Both the position numbers and the translations under genes were made by a program. Positions 35,280 through 44,531 of a stretch of 64,000 bases of DNA are shown here, one piece after another (within the stretch, counting starts at the first letter, position 1; every line of letters starts with the position of its first letter). Below the pieces are notes generated by a model. The model was not told the DNA's origin, ran no database searches, and saw only the letters and a program-made list of their open reading frames with translations. Where the stretch lies: contig NZ_JOHR01000003.1 in assembly GCF_000719775.1 (NCBI RefSeq), positions 269,604 to 333,603 of the forward strand, read 5' to 3'. The stretch comes from Streptomyces sp. NRRL F-5135 (GTDB lineage: Bacteria > Actinomycetota > Actinomycetes > Streptomycetales > Streptomycetaceae).

Positions 35280-35554
35280 GGTGACGACCAGTTCGTCGTC
35301 ACCTTCGGGCACGTGCCGGGCGTGGTGGCCCCGCCGGCGGTCACCAGGGCGACGGTCGAGGTGTCCTTCGACGACGGCGAGGGGTGGACAGCGGCCTCCA
35401 CCGCCTCCCTCGCCAGGGGCAGTTCCGTGCGAAGTGGACCATCCCGGACTCCGCGGCGGGCCGGGACGCGTCCCTGCGCGTCACCGCCACCGACGCGGAC
35501 GGCAACGCGGTGACGCAGACGGTGAAGAACGCGTTCACCGTCGCCGCGGGTTAG
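35280..35554 (+). pseudogene. 3' tail of an S8 (subtilisin-like) peptidase
   Basis: Frame 1 reads VTRATVEVSFDDGEGW; after a shift near 35410, another frame reads ASLRVTATDADGNAVTQTVK to a TAG at 35552-35554. Both resemble the C-terminal beta domain of secreted Streptomyces S8 peptidases. The catalytic domain is entirely absent. It abuts the broken hydrolase on the other strand, marking a rearrangement junction near 35280. Confidence 0.55.
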
Positions 35555-35650
35555 ACACCGGAGGTGTCCGGCGAGGCCCCCGCCGGGGTGGAGCAGGCCG
35601 TCGGGCAGGCCGTCGACGCCCCGGTGGGTCGCGTGGGAGCCATCGACGCC

Positions 35651-35669
35651 GCCCGCACCGGGTGCGGGC
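35651..35669 (-). terminator. Compact hairpin after the ACR3-like gene
   Basis: GCCCGCACC and GGTGCGGGC around a single base, 2 bp after the transporter stop. Effectively a 7-bp stem with a CCGGG loop. Confidence 0.6.
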
Positions 35670-35671
35670 CC

Positions 35672-36643
35672 TCAGGAAGCGGGAAGCATCCGGGGCACCG
35701 CTCGCACATAGACGACCATGCCGACCACCTCGACCAGGGTCTGGGTGACCACCACCACCGAGGCGACGGCCAACTGGCCGGGCAGGGCCAGGGCGAGGGG
35801 GAGGACGACCAGGGAATTGCGCGTCGCGCCGGTGAACACGATCGCCCTGCTCTCCGGTATGTCGAGACGGAACAGCCGGGCGACGGCGAGCCCGGCGAAC
35901 GCCATCACGACCAGGAAGAGGACGTAGAAGGGCACGACGCGGGCCACGTCGACGAGGCTGCCGCCGAGTCCGGGAACCTGGGACGCGACCACGGTCAGCA
36001 GGGTGGCGGCCATCAGCGGCACCATGGCCGTGCCCATCGCGTCCGCGGTCCTCCGGCCGGCCGGGTGCCGGGCGGCCCACGCCTGCGTGAGCCAGGCCAG
36101 TGCCAGCGGGACGACGATCAGCACGAGGAACGCCTCGACGAACGGTCCCACCTCGACGACATCGGCCAGGCCCGAGCCCAGGAACACGAAGAGATAGCCG
36201 GGCAGCAGCACCATCTGGACGAGCAGCAGCAGCGGAGTCGCCGCGAGCAGCCGCCGGCTGCTGCCACCGGCCAGACCGCTGAAGACGATCACGTAGTCCA
36301 CGCACGGGGCCAGCAGCACCAGCAGCACGCCCAGCCGCACTGCCCGGTCGCCGGGGAGGAAGGCGAACATCGCCGCGACCACCAGGGGCACCACCACGAA
36401 GTTCACCACCAGCGCGGCGGCCAGGAACCGGCCCGCCCGCAGCGAGCGGACCAGCTCGGCGGCCGGCACCTGCAAGAACGTCACGTACAGCAGGGCGGCG
36501 AGGACCGGGTTGATGGCGCGTTCAAGGCCCGCTCCCACGGCCGGGGCGGCCCAGCCCACCAGTCCGCCGGCGGCCAGCGCCCCCACGTAGACGGCGACCT
36601 GGCGGCGTTCCATGGCCGCGACCGGGCCGGATGACTGCGACAA
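35672..36643 (-). CDS. Bile-acid:sodium symporter/ACR3 superfamily transporter
   Basis: 323 residues with about ten helices. Conserved patches are NPVLAALLYVTFLQVP, LAPCVDYVIVFSGLAGG (the Cys-containing helix typical of ACR3 arsenite carriers) and FTGATRNSLVVLPLALAL. Start taken as TTG 36643 with GAGGAG 8 bp upstream; an ATG at 36613 lacks a ribosome site. Function could be arsenite/antimonite efflux or organic anion transport. No arsR or arsC is nearby, so arsenic resistance is unproven. Confidence 0.8.
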   Translation of the reverse strand: MSQSSGPVAAMERRQVAVYVGALAAGGLVGWAAPAVGAGLERAINPVLAALLYVTFLQVPAAELVRSLRAGRFLAAALVVNFVVVPLVVAAMFAFLPGDRAVRLGVLLVLLAPCVDYVIVFSGLAGGSSRRLLAATPLLLLVQMVLLPGYLFVFLGSGLADVVEVGPFVEAFLVLIVVPLALAWLTQAWAARHPAGRRTADAMGTAMVPLMAATLLTVVASQVPGLGGSLVDVARVVPFYVLFLVVMAFAGLAVARLFRLDIPESRAIVFTGATRNSLVVLPLALALPGQLAVASVVVVTQTLVEVVGMVVYVRAVPRMLPAS

Positions 36644-36796
36644 CGTACGTACTCCTCGGGAGGGGCTGCGACGGACCGGACCGGCGTCAGGCCGCGGGGG
36701 TGAACAACTCGGCGAGCGGGCCGGCGCCCCCGGCCGGGGGCGCGGAACCCCGCCGCGGGACGGGGCCTCATGCCCCGACGGTAGACCGTCGACCCG

Positions 36797-37249
36797 ACGG
36801 GTTCGTCGGGCCCCCCTCGAGATCGTGGCGGAATACCGCCGGCGTCGCGCCTACATACCCGGCTTCGGACACCGCTTCCACCCGCGCGACCCCCGCCGTG
36901 ACCCCCTCCTCGCCCTGGTCCGGGAAGCGATCGAGGCGGGGGAGGTCCCGGGCCGGGCCCTGGAGGCCGGACTCGCGCTGGAGGCGGCACTCGCCGAAGG
37001 CCGCGAGCGGCCGGTGCCCATGAACATCGACGGAGCCACCGCGATCATCTACGCGGAACTCGGCTTCCCGCCCCAACTGGGCCGCGGACTGTTCATGTGC
37101 TCTCCCGCAGCGTGGGCATCCTGGCCCACGCCTGGGAGGAGACCGAGAGCGGAGCGCGCATCAAGGGGCCGCTTCCCCGGCCGTTGCTCGCCGGCTACCA
37201 CGGGACGGCCGAACGCGACCTCGCGCGTACGCGTCCTGAGCGTGCTTGA
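36797..37249 (+). pseudogene. 3' half of a citrate-synthase/citryl-CoA-lyase-like gene
   Basis: One frame gives AYIPGFGHRFHPRDPRRDPL, NIDGATAIIYAELGFPP and LGRGLFM. After a shift near 37096 another frame continues LSRSVGILAHAWEETESGAR to a TGA at 37247-37249. GFGH carries the catalytic His of the citrate-synthase fold. The 5' half is missing and the frame is broken, so it is non-functional. Confidence 0.65.
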
Positions 37250-37490
37250 CCGCGCCCGCGGATCACGGGGCGCGGTCGACTCCCGCGCCCTGTGAACCAT
37301 GTCGCCGCCGGCCAGGGCACCGACGGACGGGACGCCGTGATCCGCGCCCCGGCGCGCGTCGAGGACAGCTTCGGCCCGTCGGTCCGGCGCCGGACACCTC
37401 TCGCGCGGGAGACACGCGAAGGAGCCCGGGGGCGGCCTTCCGTGGTGCGGGGACGGTGTAGCCGCGGCGCGCGGCGGGGACCGTTCAGAT

Positions 37491-38036
37491 GTGAGCGACA
37501 CAATTGCGGTTGCCTTGGTCACGGCGCTGTCGACGTTGTTCGGTGTGTGGTTCACCGGGCGGGTCGCGTTACGGACCACGGCACGTCAGGTGGAAGCCCA
37601 GGAGAGGCAGAAGCGAAGGGACCACGAGGAGCAGCGGAAGGTCCGGAAGCGAGAGATGCGCCGTGAGGTGTACGTGCAATTCCTCAACGTGGCCGCAGCG
37701 TTGGAGAGCGCGTTGATCCAGACCTGGGATCAGCCACTGTCCCAGGACTGCGAGTCGGTCTTCAAGGAACACCGCGCCAGGCTGATGAGACTGCGGGAGA
37801 TATTCCACGTGCTGGACATGGAGGGACCCTGTTCCGTGACCGAGGCGGCACGTGACGTCCGTATCGCCGCGCAGAGACAGGTCGACCAACTGGAGGCCGT
37901 CGTCCGCGACGCTCGTGACCAGGGGACGACCAAAAGCCTCGGTATTTTCGCCAGCGGCGTGTGGATGAAATGTCTGAAGACCTCGGAGGACGTGCGGGAC
38001 GAGTTCCTGAAGCGGGCGCGGACCGCCTTGAACTGA
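37491..38036 (+). CDS. Membrane-tethered coiled-coil protein, unknown
   Basis: 181 residues from GTG 37491. An N-terminal helix (TIAVALVTALSTLFGVWFTG) is followed by a highly charged coiled-coil stretch (QVEAQERQKRRDHEEQRKV, about residues 34-60) and a helical remainder with two Cys. Leu27 is a TTA codon (37569-37571), suggesting bldA-dependent translation. The same layout is common in actinobacterial hypothetical proteins. No partner gene is adjacent. Its last codons form the first unit of the 22-bp repeat at 38021-38108. Confidence 0.72.
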   Translation: MSDTIAVALVTALSTLFGVWFTGRVALRTTARQVEAQERQKRRDHEEQRKVRKREMRREVYVQFLNVAAALESALIQTWDQPLSQDCESVFKEHRARLMRLREIFHVLDMEGPCSVTEAARDVRIAAQRQVDQLEAVVRDARDQGTTKSLGIFASGVWMKCLKTSEDVRDEFLKRARTALN

Positions 38037-38108
38037 CGAACCGACCGCGTCGAGCTGACGAGCGGACCGCGTCGAGCTGACCAGCGGTCTGCGTCGAGCG
38101 GATGAGCC
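38021..38108. repeat. 22-bp tandem repeat, four copies
   Basis: Units start at 38021, 38043, 38065 and 38087; the best two (GACCGCGTCGAGCTGACSAGCG) differ at one base. The first, diverged unit holds the stop codon of the preceding gene. The array grew out of the gene end into the intergenic region. Confidence 0.8.
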
Positions 38109-38181
38109 GTACCGTACCGACCCCACCGCCCCCAACCGATCCCCTCGTCCGAGCGGTGCACCACCGGACGCGCGCAAGGGG

Positions 38182-38210
38182 TTGACCATTCGTGGACGCG
38201 CCCCTAGGTT
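38182..38210 (+). promoter_or_regulatory. Promoter of the second sugar ABC operon
   Basis: TTGACC (38182-38187), 17 bp, TAGGTT (38205-38210): a good sigma-70-type match giving a ~60-nt leader before the GTG at 38276. Confidence 0.68.
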
Positions 38211-38236
38211 TCTCGCAACCCACTGGTACATCGTTT

Positions 38237-38249
38237 AACCAACATGGTT
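38237..38249. promoter_or_regulatory. Probable LacI-family operator
   Basis: AACCA-ACA-TGGTT is a perfect 5-bp dyad about 20 bp downstream of the expected start site. Position suits a roadblock repressor; the LacI protein at 41376 in the same operon is the candidate. Confidence 0.5.
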
Positions 38250-38275
38250 GACGTCCTGGTTGGAGACATCCCCCT

Positions 38276-39565
38276 GTGCGCTCACCTCTGAGTCGGCGCG
38301 GTTTCCTCGCCGCAGGCTCCGGCCTCGCCGCCGCTGCCGCGATCCCCGCTGTGTCCGGCTGTTCCTCGCTCGCCTCGGCCGATTCCGATCCCGGCACCCT
38401 GGTGGTGCACACCCAGCTCGGCACCGTGGCACCCGGCTCCGCCACGTACACCGCCGTCGTCAAGGAGTTCCACCGGGAGAACCCGGGGCTCCGCATCAAG
38501 AACCTCGTCAACGGTGACGACCTGGCCCAGGTGTACGAGACCTCGCGGCTGGCCCGCAAGGAGCCGGACGTGGTCATGGTCAACCTGTACGACAAGACGC
38601 TGGCGTGGACCGACGTCGGCGCCACCGTCGACGTGCGGGACTACCTCGACGACTGGGGGCTGCGCGAACGCGTCCTGCCCGCCGCCCTGACGGAGTGGAC
38701 CGACGGCAAGGGCAGGCTGCGCGCCTTCCCGTACTTCGCCGCCAACTGGCCCGTCGCCTACAACACCGTCCTGCTCGAACGGGCCGGCGTCGACTCCGTG
38801 CCCACCACCGGTGACCAGCTCATCGGCGCGGCCCGCAAGCTCCGGGCCAAGGGCATCGCCCCCGTCACCGTGGGCGGCAACGACTGGACCGGGCAGAAGC
38901 TGCTCGCCCAGATCATCCAGACCTTCCTCACCCCGCAGGAGGCCCGAGTCGTCTACTCGACCGGCGACTTCAGCGGCAGGGGCGCCCGCGAGGGTATCGA
39001 CTACTTCGTCGCGCTGCGCGACGCCGGCGTCTTCGCCGACAAGGCCCAGGGCCTCACCTCCGACACGATGACCACGCAGTACAACACCGAAGCCGCGGCC
39101 GTCCAGTCCGCGATGTCCTCCGCCCTCGCGAAGGTGCCGCCGAAGACCGCCGGTCACACCGAGGTCGGCGGCTGGCCGCTCGCGCCCGGAGCCGCGCACG
39201 ACAAGCCGACGATCCTGCGTTCGTTCACCCTCATCGGATTCTGGATCAGCCCCAACGGCGTGAAGAAGCTGCCTGCCGTCGAGACGTTCCTGCGCTTCAT
39301 GTACCGGCCGGAGGTGGTGTCGCGCTTCATCACCGAGAGCGGACGGGACATGGCGCTCGTGACGGACACGGTCAGCACGGAGTTCCCCCTGGTGGCCAAG
39401 GCCCAGCAACTCGGCGACCGGGTCGACCAGGCGCTCCTGCCCGATCTGTACGTCCCCCCGACCGCCACCCAGCCGCTGATCACGGCGACCAGCACTGCCT
39501 TCACCCGGGGGACGAGCGCGGCATCCGTCCGCTCCGCCCTCGAATCCGCCTACCGCACGGCCTGA
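38276..39565 (+). CDS. Sugar ABC substrate-binding lipoprotein with Tat-type leader
   Basis: 429 residues from GTG 38276. SRRGFLAAGSGLAAAAAIPA is a twin-arginine leader ending in a lipobox (VSGC), so this is a Tat-exported lipoprotein. The mature part is a family 1 binding protein (TYTAVVKEFHRENPGLRIK, MVNLYDKTLAW). First gene of the operon importer-LacI-GH5-GH3. The downstream enzymes suggest beta-linked gluco- or manno-oligosaccharide uptake. Confidence 0.92.
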   Translation: MRSPLSRRGFLAAGSGLAAAAAIPAVSGCSSLASADSDPGTLVVHTQLGTVAPGSATYTAVVKEFHRENPGLRIKNLVNGDDLAQVYETSRLARKEPDVVMVNLYDKTLAWTDVGATVDVRDYLDDWGLRERVLPAALTEWTDGKGRLRAFPYFAANWPVAYNTVLLERAGVDSVPTTGDQLIGAARKLRAKGIAPVTVGGNDWTGQKLLAQIIQTFLTPQEARVVYSTGDFSGRGAREGIDYFVALRDAGVFADKAQGLTSDTMTTQYNTEAAAVQSAMSSALAKVPPKTAGHTEVGGWPLAPGAAHDKPTILRSFTLIGFWISPNGVKKLPAVETFLRFMYRPEVVSRFITESGRDMALVTDTVSTEFPLVAKAQQLGDRVDQALLPDLYVPPTATQPLITATSTAFTRGTSAASVRSALESAYRTA

Positions 39566-39596
39566 TCCGCGCGCCCGAGCCCTCTGCGAGTCACTC

Positions 39597-40538
39597 ATGC
39601 CGACGCTCTCGCCCGCCCCCGACGGCACCTCGGTCCGCCTGCCGGCTCCGCCCACGCCGTGGCCCGCCGCCGCGACCCGCCGCACCCAGGGCGGGGTCGT
39701 CCTCGCCGTGCCCGCGCTGGTCTGGTACCTCGTCTTCATGGTCGGTCCGCTGGTCGCCATCTTCGTCATCGCCGCCCTGCACTGGCCCGGCATGCTCCAG
39801 CCGATCTCCTTCGCCGGGCTCGGGAACGTCCGGACCGTCCTCGACGACCCCGTCTTCTGGGACGCGGCGCGCAACACCGCCACCCAACTCGTCGTCGCGC
39901 TCCCGCTGATGATCGTCGCCGCGTACATGCTCGGGTATTACGTCGCCCAGCGCCCGCCCGGCCACCGCGCGCTGCGGTACCTGCTCTTCATACCCGGCCT
40001 GATCTCCACCCCGGCCAAGGCGATGGTGTTCTACGCCGTCCTCTCCCCGGACGGACTGCTCAACGGCGGACTGGAGAAGACCGGTCTCGGCTCGCTGACC
40101 GACGCCTGGCTCGCCTCGCCCTCCACCGCGCTGGCCTGCCTCATCCTCCTCGACGTGTGGAGCGGCATCGGCTTCACCGCCGTACTGTTCGCGGCCCGCC
40201 TGGGCAGTGTGCCGGACGAGATCGGCGAGGCCGCCCAACTCGACGGCGCGGGCCACTGGCGCGCCATGTGGCGCATCCACTTCCCCGTCATCCGCGACTT
40301 CGTCGGGGTCGTGACGATGCTCCAGTTCCTGTGGACCCTGTTCGGCTCCGCCCAGAACGTGCTGCTGCTCACCCAGGGCGGCCCCGGAAGCTCGTCGACG
40401 ACGCTGTCCTTCCTCGTCTACCAGAAGGCCTTCATCGCGGCCGATCTCGGCTACAGCCAGACCGTCGGTGTGGTCCTGTTCCTGGCCGGCCTGGCCGGGC
40501 TCCTGACCATCCGTCGCGTCTTCCGCCAGAACTACTGA
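39597..40538 (+). CDS. Carbohydrate ABC permease, MalF type
   Basis: 313 residues, six helices after a ~35-residue basic tail. The EAA loop is EIGEAAQLDGAGHWRAMWRI. It lies 31 bp after the binding-protein stop. Forms the channel with the permease at 40552. Confidence 0.92.
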   Translation: MPTLSPAPDGTSVRLPAPPTPWPAAATRRTQGGVVLAVPALVWYLVFMVGPLVAIFVIAALHWPGMLQPISFAGLGNVRTVLDDPVFWDAARNTATQLVVALPLMIVAAYMLGYYVAQRPPGHRALRYLLFIPGLISTPAKAMVFYAVLSPDGLLNGGLEKTGLGSLTDAWLASPSTALACLILLDVWSGIGFTAVLFAARLGSVPDEIGEAAQLDGAGHWRAMWRIHFPVIRDFVGVVTMLQFLWTLFGSAQNVLLLTQGGPGSSSTTLSFLVYQKAFIAADLGYSQTVGVVLFLAGLAGLLTIRRVFRQNY

Positions 40539-40551
40539 TCGGAGCGGTTCC

Positions 40552-41379
40552 ATGAAGTTCGGAAGGTCCTGGCTGCCGGCGCACATCCTCGCGTGGCTGT
40601 ACGCGGCGCTGCTGGTCGTCCCCCTCTACTACCTGCTGGTCTCCGCCTTCAAGACGAACGACCAGATCTTCGGCAGCCCTTTCTCCCCGCCCGCCTCGCT
40701 CTCCCCGGACAACTTCGGGGAGGCGTTCTCCTCCGCCCACCTCGGCCCCGCCGTCGTCAACTCGGCATTCGTCACGGCACTGGCACTCGCTCTCACCCTG
40801 GCGCTCGCCGTCCCCGCGGCCTTCGCGATCGCCCGCTCCGAGGGGCGGCTGGGCGCCCTGGTGGAGCGGGTGTTCTCGCTGGGGTTCCTGGTACCCACGT
40901 TCGCCGCGCTCTTCCCCACCTTCCTGCTCGCCGCCGGCACCGGGCTGTTCCACACCCGCGCCTTCATGGTGCTGTTCCTGCCCGCCACCGCGATGCCCCT
41001 CTCCGTGGTCATCCTGGTGCAGTTCATGCGGACCATCCCGCGCGAGATGGAGGAGGCCGCGCGCATCGACGGCGCGTCCACCTTCGCCGTCCTGCGGCAC
41101 GTCTACACACCGATGTGCATGCCGGGGATCGCGACCATCCTGCTGCTGAACTTCCTGACCTTCTGGAACGAGTACCTCTACTCGCTCGTCATCATCGGCC
41201 CCGACCCCGAGCAGCGCACCGTGCAGGTCGCCCTGCCCACCCTGAAGTCCCTGACCGGCACCGACTACGGCATCCTGACGGCGGGCACGCTCCTGACACT
41301 GGTCCCGGTCTGGGTGGTGTACACCGTGCTCCAGAAGCGCATGCAGCAGGCGCTCGTCAGCGGGGCGGTGAAGATGTGA
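40552..41379 (+). CDS. Carbohydrate ABC permease, MalG type
   Basis: 275 residues with six helices and the EAA loop EMEEAARIDGASTFAVL. Starts 13 bp after the first permease, with a GATCGGAGCGG ribosome site. Ends VSGAVKM, typical of MalG-type proteins. No ATPase is encoded here, so a shared MsiK-like ATPase is assumed, as for the first importer. Confidence 0.92.
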   Translation: MKFGRSWLPAHILAWLYAALLVVPLYYLLVSAFKTNDQIFGSPFSPPASLSPDNFGEAFSSAHLGPAVVNSAFVTALALALTLALAVPAAFAIARSEGRLGALVERVFSLGFLVPTFAALFPTFLLAAGTGLFHTRAFMVLFLPATAMPLSVVILVQFMRTIPREMEEAARIDGASTFAVLRHVYTPMCMPGIATILLLNFLTFWNEYLYSLVIIGPDPEQRTVQVALPTLKSLTGTDYGILTAGTLLTLVPVWVVYTVLQKRMQQALVSGAVKM

Positions 41380-42422
41380 AGGAACGTCCCGAGGGCGCCG
41401 CGCGCCCAACGATCAAGGCCGTGGCCGCCGAGGCGGGAGTCTCCACCGCGACGGTCTCCCAGGCCGTCAACGGCACCGGCCGGATCTCGGACGCCACGCG
41501 GCGCCGCGTCCTCGAAGCGGCCACCAGGCTGGGCTGGTCGCCCAGCGCCTCCGCGACGGCACTGCGCCGGGCGCGCACCCGCACGATCGCCCTCGTCGTC
41601 CGGCGCCCCACGGACGTACTGGGCGCCGACCCGCACTTCAGCGAACTGATCACGGGTCTGGAGGGGGAGCTGTCCCCGCGAGGCTACGGTCTGCTGCTCC
41701 ACCTGGTCGCCGACATGCCGCAGGAGAGCACGCTGTACGAGCGGCTGGTCGCCGAAGGCCGCATCGACGGTGCCGTCCTCACCGACGCACGCGCGGACGA
41801 CCCGCGCCCCAGGCTGCTGCGCGGCCTCGGACTGCCCGCCGTCCTGCTGGGCGCACCGGCCCGCGGCTCGGCGGTGCCCGGCGTGGGACTCGGGCAGCAG
41901 GGCGCCGGCGTCCGCGAGGCCGTCGACCACCTGCTGGAACTCGGCCACACCCGCGTCGCCTACGTCGCGGGCCCGGCCGAACTGCTGCACACCCGGCTGC
42001 GCCGTACCGCGTTCGAGGAGGCCCTCGCCGAGCAGGGACTGCGGCCGGTCGCCGTCCGGCACACCGACTTCACGGAGGAGGCGGCCGTCGCCGTCACGAA
42101 GGACCTGCTCGCCCTGCCCGACCGGCCGACCGCCCTGGTCTTCCCCAACGACTCCATGGCCGTCTGCGGCATCGGCACCGCCCAGCGCGCCGGGCTCCGG
42201 GTGCCCGGGGACCTGTCGGTCGTGGGGTACGACAACCTCCCGCTCGGCCGCTGGCTGCACCCCCGCCTGACCACCGTCGACCAGCAGGTGCAGCGCGTCG
42301 GCGCCGCCGCCGCCCTCACCCTGCTCGCCCGGTGCGGCGAGGACGTGTCCCCGGCCGTCCTCGACGGACGCCCGCGGCTGGTCGTACGGGAATCCACCGG
42401 CCCCCTCCCGACGGGAGCCTGA
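41376..42422 (+). CDS. LacI-family regulator inside the sugar operon
   Basis: 348 residues from a GTG that overlaps the permease stop (GTGA). HTH: IKAVAAEAGVSTATVSQAVN, hinge SPSASATALRR, effector domain with GHTRVAYVAG and DLSVVGYDNLPLG. Being co-transcribed with the genes it should control, it is probably an autoregulating repressor acting at the dyad near 38237. CebR-like specificity for the box at 48631 is possible but not shown. Confidence 0.92.
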   Translation: MKERPEGAARPTIKAVAAEAGVSTATVSQAVNGTGRISDATRRRVLEAATRLGWSPSASATALRRARTRTIALVVRRPTDVLGADPHFSELITGLEGELSPRGYGLLLHLVADMPQESTLYERLVAEGRIDGAVLTDARADDPRPRLLRGLGLPAVLLGAPARGSAVPGVGLGQQGAGVREAVDHLLELGHTRVAYVAGPAELLHTRLRRTAFEEALAEQGLRPVAVRHTDFTEEAAVAVTKDLLALPDRPTALVFPNDSMAVCGIGTAQRAGLRVPGDLSVVGYDNLPLGRWLHPRLTTVDQQVQRVGAAAALTLLARCGEDVSPAVLDGRPRLVVRESTGPLPTGA

Positions 42423-42527
42423 ACCGTGCGCCCCGTTCCGGCCATCCGGGGCCCACCCGCACCTGTGAACCCTCCACACCGACAGCCGCGCCGACACACC
42501 CCCGCACTCGAAGAGGCCAGAGAGACC

Positions 42528-44462
42528 ATGCGACGCCACAGCGCCCAGCTCACCCATGACTCCGCCGTTCTTCCCTGGCTCGGCGCCAACTTCTGGTCCC
42601 GCGCCGGCGGTCCGCTGATGTGGCGCGACTACGAGCCGAAGACGGTACGCGAGGAGCTGGCCGTCCTGCGGGACCACGGGCTGAACATGACCCGTTCCTT
42701 CTTCTACTGGCCCGACTTCCACCCCGAGCCCGGCCGTGTCGACGAGGAACTCTGCGACCGCTTCCGCGACTTCCTCGACGCCCACACCGAGGCGGGCATG
42801 GGCACGATCCCCACCTTCATCGTCGGCCACATGTCGGGCGAGAACTGGGACCCCGCCTGGCGCGGCGGACGGGACCTGTACGAGGACGTGTGGCTGGTCG
42901 GGCGGCAGGCGTGGTTCGTCTCCCAGATGACCCGGCGCTTCAAGGACCACCCCGCCGTGACCGGCTGGCTGATCACCAACGAGATGCCGGGCTACGGACG
43001 GATCTACCAGGTCGACCCGCCCTCACCCGACGTCGTCACCGCCTGGGCGCAGTTCATGTGCGACGCGGTCCGCGCGGCGGGCGGCACCCAGCCGGTGTCA
43101 CTCGGCGACGGCGCCTGGGGCATCGAGGTGACGGGCCGCGACAACGGCTTCTCCCTGCGGGACACCGCCGAGTACGTCGACTTCGTCGGCCCGCACGTCT
43201 ACCGCTCCGACACGGACCGGCCACGCCAGCACTACCGCGCCGCCTTCGAGTGCGAACTCGCCGCCGTCGCGGGCCGGCCGGTCGTACTGGAGGAATTCGG
43301 GCTCTCCACCGACACCGTCTCGGCCGCGAACGCGGGCGTGTTCTACCGGCAGACCCTGCACAACTCACTGCTCGGGGGAGCCACCGGCTGGATCGCCTGG
43401 AACAACACCGACTACGACGACCTGTGGGACCGCTCGCCCTACGACCACCACCCCTTCGAGATGCACTTCGGGATCACCGACCACACCGGACGTCCGAAGG
43501 AACCGCTGCGCGAACTCGCCGACTTCGCCCAGGTGCTGCGCCGCGTCGACTTCGCGCGCTGCCGCCGCACGGACGCGGACGCCGCACTGGTCGTGCCCGC
43601 CTTCCTGGAGCGTGGCTACCCCTACAGCCGGCCCGCCGACCGACCGCTGATCTTCACCTCGCTGCACCAGGGGTACGTGGCCGCGCGCGGCGCCGACCTG
43701 CCCGTGGCGTTCGCCCGGGAGGCGGACGGGCTGCCGGACGACGCCCGCCTGTATCTGCTGCCCTCCACACGGCAGCTGACGACCCGTACCCGCCGGACCC
43801 TGGAGCGCAGGGCCCGGGAAGGGGCGACCGTCTACCTGTCGTTCTGCTCGGGCGAACACCCGACGACGCGCGGTCCGTGGTTCCACGACCTCGACGGCCT
43901 GTTCGGGGTGGAACTCCAACTCTCCTACGGTGTCGCCGAGCCCATCGAGGACGACGTCCTGGAGATGACGTTCACCGAGGACTTCGGTGCGATCGCCGCG
44001 GGCGAGACCCTGACCTTCCCCGTCGCCGGGAACGAGGACAGCCGCGCCTACCTGCCGGTCGTCCCGGCCGGCGCGCGGGTCGTCGCCACCGACGCCCACG
44101 GCCGCCCCGCACTGCTGTGCCACGAGACGGGCGAGGGCCGTACGGTACTGGCCACCTACCCGCTGGAGCACATGGCCGCGCGGACGGCCCGCGTCAACCC
44201 GGAACAGACGCACCGGCTGTACGCGGCACTCGCCGAACTCGCCGGAGCCGCCCGGACGGTGACGGTCGACACGCCCTACGTCGCCGCCGACACACTCGTC
44301 CGCGAGGACGGCTCCCGCTTCGTGTGGCTGGTGAGCCAGTCCGACGAGGAGCTGACCGTACGCCCGGCCGCGGACGGCGAGCTGACCGAGCTGACCGGTG
44401 GGGAGCCCGTACAGGACGTGGTGCTCGCCCCGTACGGGGTCCGCGTCCTCGCGCTGCGCTGA
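42528..44462 (+). CDS. Intracellular clan GH-A glycosidase, GH5-like
   Basis: 644 residues, no signal peptide. The N-terminal (beta/alpha)8 barrel has LGANFWSRAGGPLMWRDYEP, acid/base Glu152 in WLITNEMPG and nucleophile Glu256 in VLEEFGLS. The C-terminal half (about 370-644) resembles the glutaminase-amidotransferase-like and beta domains that follow the barrel in GH42-type enzymes. Its likely job is to cut imported oligosaccharides, probably beta-mannosides or beta-glucosides. ATG 42528 chosen; an upstream start would add 34 Pro-rich residues. The GH5 versus GH42-like assignment needs a profile search. Confidence 0.8.
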   Translation: MRRHSAQLTHDSAVLPWLGANFWSRAGGPLMWRDYEPKTVREELAVLRDHGLNMTRSFFYWPDFHPEPGRVDEELCDRFRDFLDAHTEAGMGTIPTFIVGHMSGENWDPAWRGGRDLYEDVWLVGRQAWFVSQMTRRFKDHPAVTGWLITNEMPGYGRIYQVDPPSPDVVTAWAQFMCDAVRAAGGTQPVSLGDGAWGIEVTGRDNGFSLRDTAEYVDFVGPHVYRSDTDRPRQHYRAAFECELAAVAGRPVVLEEFGLSTDTVSAANAGVFYRQTLHNSLLGGATGWIAWNNTDYDDLWDRSPYDHHPFEMHFGITDHTGRPKEPLRELADFAQVLRRVDFARCRRTDADAALVVPAFLERGYPYSRPADRPLIFTSLHQGYVAARGADLPVAFAREADGLPDDARLYLLPSTRQLTTRTRRTLERRAREGATVYLSFCSGEHPTTRGPWFHDLDGLFGVELQLSYGVAEPIEDDVLEMTFTEDFGAIAAGETLTFPVAGNEDSRAYLPVVPAGARVVATDAHGRPALLCHETGEGRTVLATYPLEHMAARTARVNPEQTHRLYAALAELAGAARTVTVDTPYVAADTLVREDGSRFVWLVSQSDEELTVRPAADGELTELTGGEPVQDVVLAPYGVRVLALR

Positions 44463-44531
44463 CCACCCCGAGCCACCCGCACCACCCGCACCATCCATCG
44501 CACCGACGTGTCCCGCGAGGTGAGCCATCCC

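Noticed and set aside
35672..36643. Arsenic-resistance operon
   Set aside because: The transporter fits the ACR3/bile-acid superfamily, but no arsR, arsC or arsT gene is adjacent.
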